A DNA stretch of 43,302 bases from Clostridiales bacterium UBA1774 (GTDB lineage: Bacteria > Bacillota > Clostridia > Oscillospirales > Oscillospiraceae). Under the pieces are notes generated by a model. It was given only the letters and a program-made list of their open reading frames with translations, did no database searches and had not been told where the DNA came from. Each line of letters opens with the position of its first letter. The first letter of the stretch is position 1. The DNA lies in contig DCGQ01000042.1 of the NCBI GenBank assembly GCA_002314635.1, positions 1 through 43,302 on the forward strand. The letters are read 5' to 3'. Made by a program: the position numbers and the translations under genes. Shown piece after piece: positions 16,634 through 26,226 of the stretch.

Positions 16634-17620
16634 ATGAAGATACTCCAGTCTTTTCTGATCTCTCTGGTGGTGACCTTGCTGGTGGGACGCTGGCTGATAC
16701 CGCTTCTGCGCCGATTGAAGGCGGGGCAGAGCATCAAGCGGGATGGGCCGGTGTGGCACCTGAGCAAGGAGGGAACACCCACCATGGGCGGCCTGATGTT
16801 TATTGCCGGGATTCTGCTGGCCGTGCTGCTGGCGGGGTGGGGTCTGCTGAGAGCGGGGGATTGGACTGCTGCCGCTCTGTGGGCCTTTGCCATGGTACAG
16901 GGTGCGATCGGCATGGTGGACGACCGGAAGAAAATCAAGGGCAAACGGAACGAGGGTCTGAAGGGCCGGGATAAGGCGCTGCTGCAGTTGATCGTGGCCG
17001 TTGTGTTCATCCTGCTGATGCGTGTTCTGGGCAAGTTGAGTCCCAATCTGTATGTGCCGTTTTTCAATGTGACCATCCCACTGCCGGAGCCGCTGTATGT
17101 GGCCTTTGCAGCCTTCGTCATTGTGGGTACGGTGAACAGCGTGAACCTGACCGACGGCGTGGACGGACTGGTTTCCGGTGTGACGCTGCCGGTGGCGCTG
17201 TGCTTCCTGCTGCTGGCTCTGAAATGGGGACAGAGCGCACAGGCCGTCTTTGCTGCCGCACTGGCAGCGGGCATTATCGGCTTCCTTGTGTATAACTTCC
17301 ACCCGGCAAAGGTGTTCATGGGCGATACCGGCTCCCTGTTTTTGGGCGGCGCGGTGTGTGCGCTGGCATTCAGCATGGATATGCCGCTGGTGCTGGTGCC
17401 GCTGGGCATCGTCTATATCTGCGAGGCCATGTCGGATATTCTGCAGGTGGGTTATTTCAAGCTGACCCACGGCAAGCGGATTTTCAAGATGGCACCCATC
17501 CATCATCATTTTGAGAAATGCGGCTGGAACGAGAAAAAGGTGTTCTTCGTTTTCAGCGGTGTGTCTCTGGCGTTCAGTGTTCTGACCTATCTGTGCATCC
17601 GGGGCCGTTACGGCCTGTAA
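16634..17620 (+). CDS. mraY: Phospho-N-acetylmuramoyl-pentapeptide transferase
   Basis: MraY moves phospho-MurNAc-pentapeptide from UDP to undecaprenyl phosphate, making lipid I at the inner face of the membrane. The 328-residue polytopic protein shows the Mg-binding VDDRKK (about 95-100), NLTDGVDGL, FMGDTGSLFLGG and the MAPIHHHFE motif near the C-terminus, all catalytic landmarks. About ten transmembrane helices are expected. The ATG follows GAGGT. murF, which normally supplies its substrate, is missing between murE and mraY. Confidence 0.96.
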   Translation: MKILQSFLISLVVTLLVGRWLIPLLRRLKAGQSIKRDGPVWHLSKEGTPTMGGLMFIAGILLAVLLAGWGLLRAGDWTAAALWAFAMVQGAIGMVDDRKKIKGKRNEGLKGRDKALLQLIVAVVFILLMRVLGKLSPNLYVPFFNVTIPLPEPLYVAFAAFVIVGTVNSVNLTDGVDGLVSGVTLPVALCFLLLALKWGQSAQAVFAAALAAGIIGFLVYNFHPAKVFMGDTGSLFLGGAVCALAFSMDMPLVLVPLGIVYICEAMSDILQVGYFKLTHGKRIFKMAPIHHHFEKCGWNEKKVFFVFSGVSLAFSVLTYLCIRGRYGL

Positions 17621-17640
17621 GGCAGAAAACGGAGGTAACC

Positions 17641-18888
17641 ATGCCCGATCTGAATGATTTCCTGTACCCGCCGCAGCCGGAGCCGAAGGAACGGCTTCCG
17701 GAGCGGCATCCTGCGAAAATCAGCCTGAATATGATCCTGCACCGGGGAAAAATCGACATTCCCTTTACGCTGCTGACCTATCTGCTGCTGACCGTGGGTC
17801 TGGTGATGCTGCTCTCAGCCAGCTATGCCCGCGCCTATTACGATACGGTCACGGAGAGCGGTGCGGCGAATCCGGCCTTCTATTTCAAGAGACAGCTGGT
17901 TTTTGCCGCAGCGGGAACGGGATGTCTGATCATCATGTCCTTTGTCCGGCTGAGATTCTGGCGAATCTTCGCGGTCTTCGGCCTGCTGGTCGCCTTTGCG
18001 GTGCTGCTGCTGGTGGCACTGACCGGTCTGACCGGCGGCGGCGCTACCCGCTGGCTGGCAATCGGCGGCTCGACCTTTCAGCCGTCCGAGCTGGTAAAGC
18101 TGGCAGTCGTGCTGGGATTTGCACATCTGATCTGCTCTTACGGAGAAAACCGGATGCAGACGACAAGATACGGTGTGGTGCCCTTTGCCGTCATTCTGGT
18201 TGTCTTCGGCGGTCTGCTGATGATGCAGCCGCACCTGAGCTGCACGATCATCATTTTCTGCGTGGGTGCATTGATGATGTATGTGGGCGGTACTCGCGGA
18301 ATCTGGTATATCGCCCTGATCGTGGCGGCCGGACTGGCCGTGGTGCTCATCCGGTCGAATCCGGAGAAGGTCTTTGAGATCGCGGATTCGGAAGGCAAGC
18401 TTGCCTATATCTTCAAGCGCCTTTCCGCATGGATCGACCCCTATACCCAAAGCCAGGGCGATGGCTACCAGCAGATTCAGAGCCTGTACGCCATCGGATC
18501 CGGCGGTCTGCTGGGACTGGGACTGGGCAACAGCCGCCAGAAATATCTGTACCTGCCGGCGGAGCACAATGACTATATTTTCGCCATTGTCTGCGAGGAA
18601 CTGGGGTTTATCGGCGCGGCGCTGATCCTGCTGCTGTTTGCACTGCTGATCCTTCGGGGGTTCTGGATCGCGCTCCAGTGCAGGGATAAGTTTGACCGGA
18701 TGATGGTGGTGGGACTGACCGGACTTCTGACGATTCAGGTCTTTCTGAATATCGGTGTCGTGACCAACCTGATCCCCTCCACCGGCATCACACTGCCGTT
18801 TTTCAGCTACGGAGGTTCGGCACTGGTCGTCCAGCTGTTGGAAATTGGCATGATTCTGTCCGCCTCCCGGGATGTTGCAAATAAATAA
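17641..18888 (+). CDS. ftsW: Lipid II polymerase FtsW (FtsW/RodA/SpoVE family)
   Basis: This 415-residue SEDS glycosyltransferase polymerises lipid II into glycan strands at the septum with the class B PBP. It has a Pro/Glu-rich cytosolic N-terminus of about 45 residues and about ten membrane helices. Family landmarks include GGATRWL with nearby QPSEL, a QPHLS stretch, the large loop GDGYQQIQSLYAIGSGG, and the C-terminal NLIPSTGITLPFFSYGG. The start is ATG 17641, placed by AACGGAGG 7 nt upstream; an open frame extends back into mraY but has no SD. SpoVE would look the same, so a sporulation role cannot be excluded. Confidence 0.92.
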   Translation: MPDLNDFLYPPQPEPKERLPERHPAKISLNMILHRGKIDIPFTLLTYLLLTVGLVMLLSASYARAYYDTVTESGAANPAFYFKRQLVFAAAGTGCLIIMSFVRLRFWRIFAVFGLLVAFAVLLLVALTGLTGGGATRWLAIGGSTFQPSELVKLAVVLGFAHLICSYGENRMQTTRYGVVPFAVILVVFGGLLMMQPHLSCTIIIFCVGALMMYVGGTRGIWYIALIVAAGLAVVLIRSNPEKVFEIADSEGKLAYIFKRLSAWIDPYTQSQGDGYQQIQSLYAIGSGGLLGLGLGNSRQKYLYLPAEHNDYIFAIVCEELGFIGAALILLLFALLILRGFWIALQCRDKFDRMMVVGLTGLLTIQVFLNIGVVTNLIPSTGITLPFFSYGGSALVVQLLEIGMILSASRDVANK

Positions 18889-18897
18889 GGAGCAGTC

Positions 18898-20031
18898 ATG
18901 AATTTTCTCTTTGCCTGCGGCGGTACCGGCGGCCACATCAATCCGGCCATTGCGGTGGCGCAGCGGCTTCGGATCCTTCTGCCGGATTGCCGCATCCTGT
19001 TTGTGGGTGCGGATGACAATATGGAAATGGAACTGGTGCCCCGGGAAGGCTTCGAGATCCGGGGCATCCGGGTAGGGAACCTGCATCGGAGCCTGCGTCC
19101 CCGGGAGATCAGCCATAATGTGCGTTCTGCCGCACTGCTGCTGGATTCCGTGCGGAAGGCGGGCAGCATTGTGCGGGAGTTTCAGCCGGACGCGGTGCTG
19201 GGAACCGGCGGCTATGTGTGCTATCCGGTGCTGCGCGCCGCTGCCCTGCGGAAGGTGCCCACGCTGCTGCATGAAGCCAATGCCCACCCGGGACTGACCA
19301 CCCGGATGCTGGAACCGTATACCGACCGGCTGATGGTGGCCTTTGAGGAAGGAAAGCAGGGGTACCGCCGCCCGGAGCGGGTACAGTGCGTGGGAATGCC
19401 GGTGCGCGGCAGCTTCCGGGAACAGAATCGGGCAGCGAACCGGCGAGAGCTGGTTCCGGACGAACGGCCGCTGGTGCTGTCCTTCGGCGGTTCGCTGGGT
19501 TCGGAACGGCTGAATACCGCCGTGGCAGCGCTGATTGCGGAAAACGAAAAGACCCGCCGGATCCGGCTGATCCATGCGACCGGCGGCGGGGAAGCGGGCG
19601 CGGCCGCCATGCGGCAGCGGCTGGAAGCGCTGGGCGTTTCCGAACTGCGGTATGCGGAGCTGCGTCCCTACATTTACGATATGCCGAAGCTGATGGCAGC
19701 GGCGGATCTGATCCTCTGCCGGGCGGGAGCTTCCACGCTGGGTGAGCTGGCAGCTGCTGCCTGCCCTGCCATTCTGGTGCCATATCCCTACGCCACCGGC
19801 GACCATCAGACGAAAAATGCCCGGGTGTTTGAAAACGCCGGCGCAGCCCGTCTGCTGTCGGATGAGGCCTGTACGCCGGAGGCACTGTGCGCCGCCGTGC
19901 GGGAGCTGACCGGTGCGCCGGAAACGCTGCGTGCCATGTCCGCCGCGGCTGCGGGACTGGACAGACCGGACGCGCTGGATAGAATCGTGGAGAATACGCT
20001 GGAACTGGCACAAAAGAAACAAAACAGATAA
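18898..20031 (+). CDS. murG: UDP-GlcNAc:lipid I N-acetylglucosaminyltransferase
   Basis: MurG adds GlcNAc to lipid I to make lipid II on the cytosolic membrane face. The 377-residue GT28 enzyme shows the N-terminal glycine loop CGGTGGHINPA (7-17), LGTGGYVCYP, the loop SFGGSLGSERLN in the second domain, and the donor-site ILCRAGASTLGELAA followed by YPYATGDHQTKNA. The start follows AAGGAG with normal spacing, 9 bp after ftsW. Confidence 0.95.
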   Translation: MNFLFACGGTGGHINPAIAVAQRLRILLPDCRILFVGADDNMEMELVPREGFEIRGIRVGNLHRSLRPREISHNVRSAALLLDSVRKAGSIVREFQPDAVLGTGGYVCYPVLRAAALRKVPTLLHEANAHPGLTTRMLEPYTDRLMVAFEEGKQGYRRPERVQCVGMPVRGSFREQNRAANRRELVPDERPLVLSFGGSLGSERLNTAVAALIAENEKTRRIRLIHATGGGEAGAAAMRQRLEALGVSELRYAELRPYIYDMPKLMAAADLILCRAGASTLGELAAAACPAILVPYPYATGDHQTKNARVFENAGAARLLSDEACTPEALCAAVRELTGAPETLRAMSAAAAGLDRPDALDRIVENTLELAQKKQNR

Positions 20032-20088
20032 CAAGCCGGTTTTTTCCTGCATAGGATGCGGTAAATCAAGCCTGTGCGGAGGAAAACC

Positions 20089-21447
20089 ATGGAATATTTC
20101 AAAATCCGGGGAGGCCGGGAGCTGCATGGCAGCCTCCGGGTTCAGGGAGCAAAAAACAGCGCGCTGCCGCTGCTGGCGGCTTCCGTCCTGATACCGGGGG
20201 TCAGCGTGATCCGGGACTGTCCGAACCTGCGGGATACGGCGGTAACGCTGGAGATCCTGCGGCATCTGGGCTGCAGAGCGGAGCGGACGGGGGACACCGT
20301 TACCGTGGACGCCGCACGGGTCGCAAACTGCCGGATCCCTGCGGCACTGATGGGAGAGCTGCGTTCCGGCGTGATCTTTCTGGGCGCGCTGCTGAGCCGC
20401 TGCGGCGAAGCGGGCATGAGCCTGCCCGGCGGCTGTGCGCTGGGTCCGAGACCGGTGGATTTTCACGGATTGGCGCTGCGGCAGCTGGGCGCGGAGGTAC
20501 ACGAATCCGGAGACGGACTTGTGTGCTGCGGTAGACGACTGCGGGGCACAGTGATCACGCTGCCCTATCCCAGCGTGGGAGCCACGGAAAACGCGCTGTT
20601 GGCGGCAGTCTGCGCCTCCGGAGAGACCCGGATCCGCAATGCGGCGAGAGAACCGGAGATACTGGATCTTTGCCGCTTTCTGCAGAGCGCCGGCGGAAGA
20701 ATCGGCGGAGCGGGCACCGGAGAGATCACGGTGCAGGGCGTATCGGCGCTGCACAGCACCGGCGTCACCGTTTCACCGGACCGGATCGCCGCTGCGACCT
20801 ATCTCTGCGCCTGCGCTGCCGCAGGCGGCGACATCAGCCTGTATGACTGCCGACCGGAGCAGATGGAGGCCGTGCTGACGGTACTGCGGCAGATGGGATG
20901 CACGATTGAGACGGGCGGGAACCGGATTTCCTGCAGCCGCCGGGGCAGGCTGCGAATGCCGCTGCCGGTGACGACCATGCCCTATCCCGGTTTCCCCACG
21001 GACGCGCAGCCGCTGCTGCTGGCGGCCATGCTGAAAGCGGAGGGCGAGGGAAGCCTGCGGGAGACGGTGTTCCAGCAGCGCTTCGGATATGCACGGGAAC
21101 TGGAAAAACTGGGCGCGGTCATCGCGTTCGACGGGCAGGAGGCTCATGTTCGTGGCGTGAACCGGCTCTGTGGCGCAAGGCTTCTGAGTCCGGATCTGCG
21201 TGGCGGAGCAGCGCTGTGTACAGCCGCCCTCAGCGCGGAGGGCGAGAGCCGGATCGAAGGACTGAACCATATTGACCGGGGCTATGCTGCTCTGGAAACG
21301 GCGCTGGAACAGCTGGGCGCGGATATCCGGCGTGAGAGAACAGGATCATCACGAGAAGAGGAAGAAACATGGAAAAAAGGGCGAAAGCCGCTGAAAAACA
21401 CAGAGTCAGACCGAGACGGAGACGGGACGCCAACCGGATCAATGTGA
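20089..21447 (+). CDS. murA: UDP-GlcNAc 1-carboxyvinyltransferase with C-terminal extension
   Basis: MurA transfers enolpyruvate from PEP to UDP-GlcNAc, the first committed step of peptidoglycan synthesis and the fosfomycin target. K22 and N23 in VQGAKNSALP, the catalytic loop cysteine C116 in GGCALGPRPVDFH and D in PYPGFPTD are all present. At 452 residues it is about 33 longer than usual. The normal end is near LEQLGADIRRER; the extra charged tail comes from a frame that runs 79 bp into divIB before stopping. The start ATG 20089 follows GGAGGA. Position inside a division operon is typical for some Clostridia. Confidence 0.93.
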   Translation: MEYFKIRGGRELHGSLRVQGAKNSALPLLAASVLIPGVSVIRDCPNLRDTAVTLEILRHLGCRAERTGDTVTVDAARVANCRIPAALMGELRSGVIFLGALLSRCGEAGMSLPGGCALGPRPVDFHGLALRQLGAEVHESGDGLVCCGRRLRGTVITLPYPSVGATENALLAAVCASGETRIRNAAREPEILDLCRFLQSAGGRIGGAGTGEITVQGVSALHSTGVTVSPDRIAAATYLCACAAAGGDISLYDCRPEQMEAVLTVLRQMGCTIETGGNRISCSRRGRLRMPLPVTTMPYPGFPTDAQPLLLAAMLKAEGEGSLRETVFQQRFGYARELEKLGAVIAFDGQEAHVRGVNRLCGARLLSPDLRGGAALCTAALSAEGESRIEGLNHIDRGYAALETALEQLGADIRRERTGSSREEEETWKKGRKPLKNTESDRDGDGTPTGSM

Positions 21448-22136
21448 TCCGCTACCCGCTGGCGCTGGTGTGCATTTTTCTGGCAATCAACATTTTCTTT
21501 GAAATTTCCGATATACAGGTGCAGGGAAATGTGATATACTCATCACAGGAGATACAGGACGCATCCGGCCTGCGGATCGGCGGCAGCGGACTTATGATTC
21601 TGGAGCCGCTGACCCGTTCCAGAATCCGGAAAGCACTGGGCAATGTGACCGATGCAGAGATCTCATTGCAGATTCCGGACACGGTTGTGATCACGGTATC
21701 GGAAATGGTTGCCATCGCCCGGCTGGAAACGGGCGGGCAGACGCTGGCCATCACCGATGAGTGCCGTCTTTTGGGCAATAACCGGGTGAACACGGAGGAG
21801 CTGCTGCTGATCCGGGGATTTGCGCCGCTGGAAACGGAGGAAGGGCAGATTCTTTCCGCAGCGGATGCAGATCAGACCAAGCTTACCTATCTGCAGGAGC
21901 TGCTGCCGCTGCTGGAGGAACGGGGAATGCTGGAGGATGTGTCGGAAGTGGATGTGACGAATCCCAGCGGCCTCAGCTTCCGGTATCTGGAGCGGTTTAC
22001 CGTGCGTCTGGGCAAGCAGGATAACCTTGCGGGCAAGCTGAAACTGATGAAGCGGATCGTGGACACCATGGGTCCCGGAGACAGCGGGATTCTGGATATG
22101 TCCACCAATCAGGAAGGACATTATATCCCGGATTGA
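21369..22136 (+). CDS. divIB: Cell division protein FtsQ/DivIB
   Basis: This 255-residue bitopic protein has a very basic cytosolic N-terminus (about 1-25), one membrane helix (about 27-43) and an extracytoplasmic POTRA domain starting FEISDIQVQGN, followed by the beta domain that contacts FtsL/DivIC. It would be part of the complex that activates FtsW-PBP. The start lies inside the murA frame; GAAGAGGAAGAAAC just upstream gives a GAGGA Shine-Dalgarno, and the overlap of 79 bp implies tight coupling. Sequence conservation is low, so context and topology carry much of the call. Confidence 0.85.
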   Translation: MEKRAKAAEKHRVRPRRRRDANRINVIRYPLALVCIFLAINIFFEISDIQVQGNVIYSSQEIQDASGLRIGGSGLMILEPLTRSRIRKALGNVTDAEISLQIPDTVVITVSEMVAIARLETGGQTLAITDECRLLGNNRVNTEELLLIRGFAPLETEEGQILSAADADQTKLTYLQELLPLLEERGMLEDVSEVDVTNPSGLSFRYLERFTVRLGKQDNLAGKLKLMKRIVDTMGPGDSGILDMSTNQEGHYIPD

Positions 22137-22162
22137 CACCGGGGAGTGGGGGATAGAGAGAT

Positions 22163-23320
<1,158 letters not shown>

Positions 23321-23334
23321 GAAAATACGGAAAA

Positions 23335-23369
23335 ACCGGGCGGCTTTTACAGACCGCCCGGTCCTTTTT
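23335..23369 (+). terminator. Terminator between the two ftsZ genes
   Basis: A 9-bp stem ACCGGGCGG / CCGCCCGGT with a 10-nt loop is followed by CCTTTTT. It ends the main dcw transcript 15 bp after ftsZ-A. Confidence 0.85.
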
Positions 23370-23413
23370 CCCAAAAGACATATACTTTTTTTCGGATGCA
23401 CTTGGTTTCCCTA

Positions 23414-23442
23414 TTGACCAATGGATTCCTTTGAAGTAAAAT
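23414..23442 (+). promoter_or_regulatory. Separate promoter of second ftsZ
   Basis: TTGACC (23414-23419), 17-bp spacer and TAAAAT (23437-23442) lie 44 bp upstream of ftsZ-B, after the terminator of ftsZ-A. This gives the second ftsZ independent transcription. Confidence 0.75.
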
Positions 23443-23485
23443 TACATGAGTAAATTTATAAATATGAGCACGGGAGGAAAAAACC

Positions 23486-24544
<1,059 letters not shown>

Positions 24545-24558
24545 GCTTTCCTGAACCG

Positions 24559-24597
24559 GGGAGGCATCCGGGCGTGTGGCCGGGTGCCTCCCTTTTT
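24559..24597 (+). terminator. Terminator after ftsZ-B
   Basis: A 13-bp stem GGGAGGCATCCGG / CCGGGTGCCTCCC (one G-T pair) with an 8-nt loop is followed by TTTTT. Confidence 0.85.
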
Positions 24598-24618
24598 CCG
24601 AAAGGAGATACCCTGTCA

Positions 24619-25467
24619 ATGGAACTGACCTTCCCCTCAAATCTGATCGCAGCACTGACCATCCTGTTCGCGGTGTGCATTCTGGTTCCCACCATGTACT
24701 ATGTGTGGAATGTTTATAAGAAAAAGCTGAGTCATACCGCAATCATCGGCGGCCTGTGCTGCTTCTTTCTGTTCGGCTACTGGTTTTCCGGACTTCTGCT
24801 CGGCAGCCTTGCCCCGGAAAGCAGGATGCAGGAAATGGGTATGTGGTCCTACAGCCTGATTCGCGCTCTGTGCGTCAGCATCAGCGAGATCGGCGGTATG
24901 ACGCTGCTGCTCTGGTTCCTGCACCGCAGCCAGCGCACGATTCGCGTCCCCATCGGCTTCTGCCTGGGGTTCCGCCTGTTCGATTTCTTCTATCTGGGCG
25001 CGATGAATACGGTGATCCGTCTCAGCTACGCCATGACGGTGAATCAGGACGGAGTGGATGCCGTGCTGAGTCAGGTGGATGCGGAACAGGTACCTGCCCT
25101 GCGGCTTCAGATGGAAGCGCTGGCGGAAAGCAGTCCCGCAACTTACTGGATGAGTGCGGTAGACTACATCTGTATGTTTGCCCTCAGCGCGGCGCTGTCC
25201 AGACTGATCTGGTATGCGCTGGAGGGCGGCAAAAAGCCGGAGGATAAACGCATGATCCCGTTGTGCTTCGCACTTCGTTTTCTCTGCGAGGCCATGCTGG
25301 CACTGGATGCGTCCGGCGGCAGCTATCGGCTCTGCGCCGCCGTCTATTACGTGTTGGTGGCAGGCAGCGTCTGCCTTGCCTTCTATGTGTCCCGGCAGCG
25401 GGATGACCCGGAGCTGCTTCATGCCGAGCATCTGAAGGAGCGGGTCATCAAACGGAGAAGATACTGA
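24619..25467 (+). CDS. Multi-pass membrane protein, possibly YhfC-like
   Basis: This 282-residue protein has about seven hydrophobic segments and a basic C-terminal tail (KERVIKRRRY). Topology and the order of motifs recall the YhfC family of proposed glutamic-type intramembrane proteases: a membrane helix with SEIGGMTLLLW where YhfC has an EE-G-R pattern, then a GFCLGFRLFDFFYLGAMN helix in place of the GxGHGxxE helix. The second Glu and the His are not seen, so if related it is probably non-catalytic. ATG 24619 follows AAAGGAGA with good spacing. It starts only 22 bp after the ftsZ-B terminator with no room for a promoter, so it likely depends on read-through. Function unknown. Confidence 0.6.
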   Translation: MELTFPSNLIAALTILFAVCILVPTMYYVWNVYKKKLSHTAIIGGLCCFFLFGYWFSGLLLGSLAPESRMQEMGMWSYSLIRALCVSISEIGGMTLLLWFLHRSQRTIRVPIGFCLGFRLFDFFYLGAMNTVIRLSYAMTVNQDGVDAVLSQVDAEQVPALRLQMEALAESSPATYWMSAVDYICMFALSAALSRLIWYALEGGKKPEDKRMIPLCFALRFLCEAMLALDASGGSYRLCAAVYYVLVAGSVCLAFYVSRQRDDPELLHAEHLKERVIKRRRY

Positions 25468-25479
25468 AAACGACAACGG

Positions 25480-25510
25480 TGCCCCGGCTTGCCATGAGCC
25501 GGGGCATTTT
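25480..25510 (+). terminator. Terminator before trmO
   Basis: A perfect 10-bp stem TGCCCCGGCT / AGCCGGGGCA with a 7-nt loop is followed by TTTT and, within 12 bp, by the trmO start codon. It is probably leaky or acts as an attenuator, since no promoter fits between it and trmO. Confidence 0.65.
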
Positions 25511-25521
25511 GGGAGAGAAAC

Positions 25522-26226
25522 ATGGAATTACAGGTCATTGCGAGGGTCAACAGTCCCTTTGCGGGAAAATTCGGCGTACCCCGGCAGAGCGGACTGGTGC
25601 CGGAGGTGGAATCGGAGCTGGTGTTTGAACCGGGGTTCCGGAACCCGGATGCCCTGCGGGGCATCGAAGGTTTCAGCCATCTCTGGCTGATCTGGCAGTT
25701 CAGCGAAAACGCGGAACGGGGCTGGTCGCCCACAGTGCGCCCGCCCCGGCTGGGAGGAAATGCACGCATGGGCGTGTTTGCCACCCGTTCCCCCTTCCGC
25801 CCCAACCCGCTGGGTCTCAGCTGCGTCCGGCTGCTGGGCGTGCGCTGGGAGGACAGCCGGGGTCCGGTTCTGCGGCTGGGCGGTGCCGATCTGGTGGACG
25901 GAACCCCGATCTACGATATCAAACCCTATATCGCCTACGCGGACAGCATTCCGGATGCGGCAGGCGGTTTCACCGGCGGGGAAGCGCCGAAAAAATACCC
26001 GGTGCAGATCCCGGAGCAGCTGGCGGCAAAGCTGTCTGCCTCTCTGCTGGAGGGACTGACCGGCGTTCTGGCCTGCGATCCCCGGCCCTCCTATCAGAAG
26101 GACGGAGAACGGGTCTACGCTATGGATTACGGCGGATATACCGTTCGTTTTCGCGTGACGGACGGTGCGGTTATGGTTACGGAAATTGAGCGCGGCACAG
26201 CCGCGGAAGGGAGTTATGAATCATGA
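25522..26226 (+). CDS. trmO: tRNA (adenine(37)-N6)-methyltransferase TrmO
   Basis: TrmO uses S-adenosylmethionine to methylate the N6 of t6A37 in tRNA-Thr type substrates, improving decoding. The 234-residue protein carries the TsaA-like beta-barrel hallmarks: VNSPFAGKFGVPRQSG near the start, FSHLWLIWQF, and MGVFATRSPFRPNPLGLS followed by DGTPIYDIKPY. A small C-terminal domain follows, as in the TrmO family. The ATG follows GGGAGAG. Its stop overlaps the start of the arabinofuranosidase gene (ATGA), an odd functional pairing. Confidence 0.92.
   Translation: MELQVIARVNSPFAGKFGVPRQSGLVPEVESELVFEPGFRNPDALRGIEGFSHLWLIWQFSENAERGWSPTVRPPRLGGNARMGVFATRSPFRPNPLGLSCVRLLGVRWEDSRGPVLRLGGADLVDGTPIYDIKPYIAYADSIPDAAGGFTGGEAPKKYPVQIPEQLAAKLSASLLEGLTGVLACDPRPSYQKDGERVYAMDYGGYTVRFRVTDGAVMVTEIERGTAAEGSYES

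Noticed and set aside
17815..20754. 979-codon antisense frame over ftsW, murG and murA
   Set aside because: Shadow of three well-recognised genes; composition rich in His, Gln and Arg with no recognisable domain.
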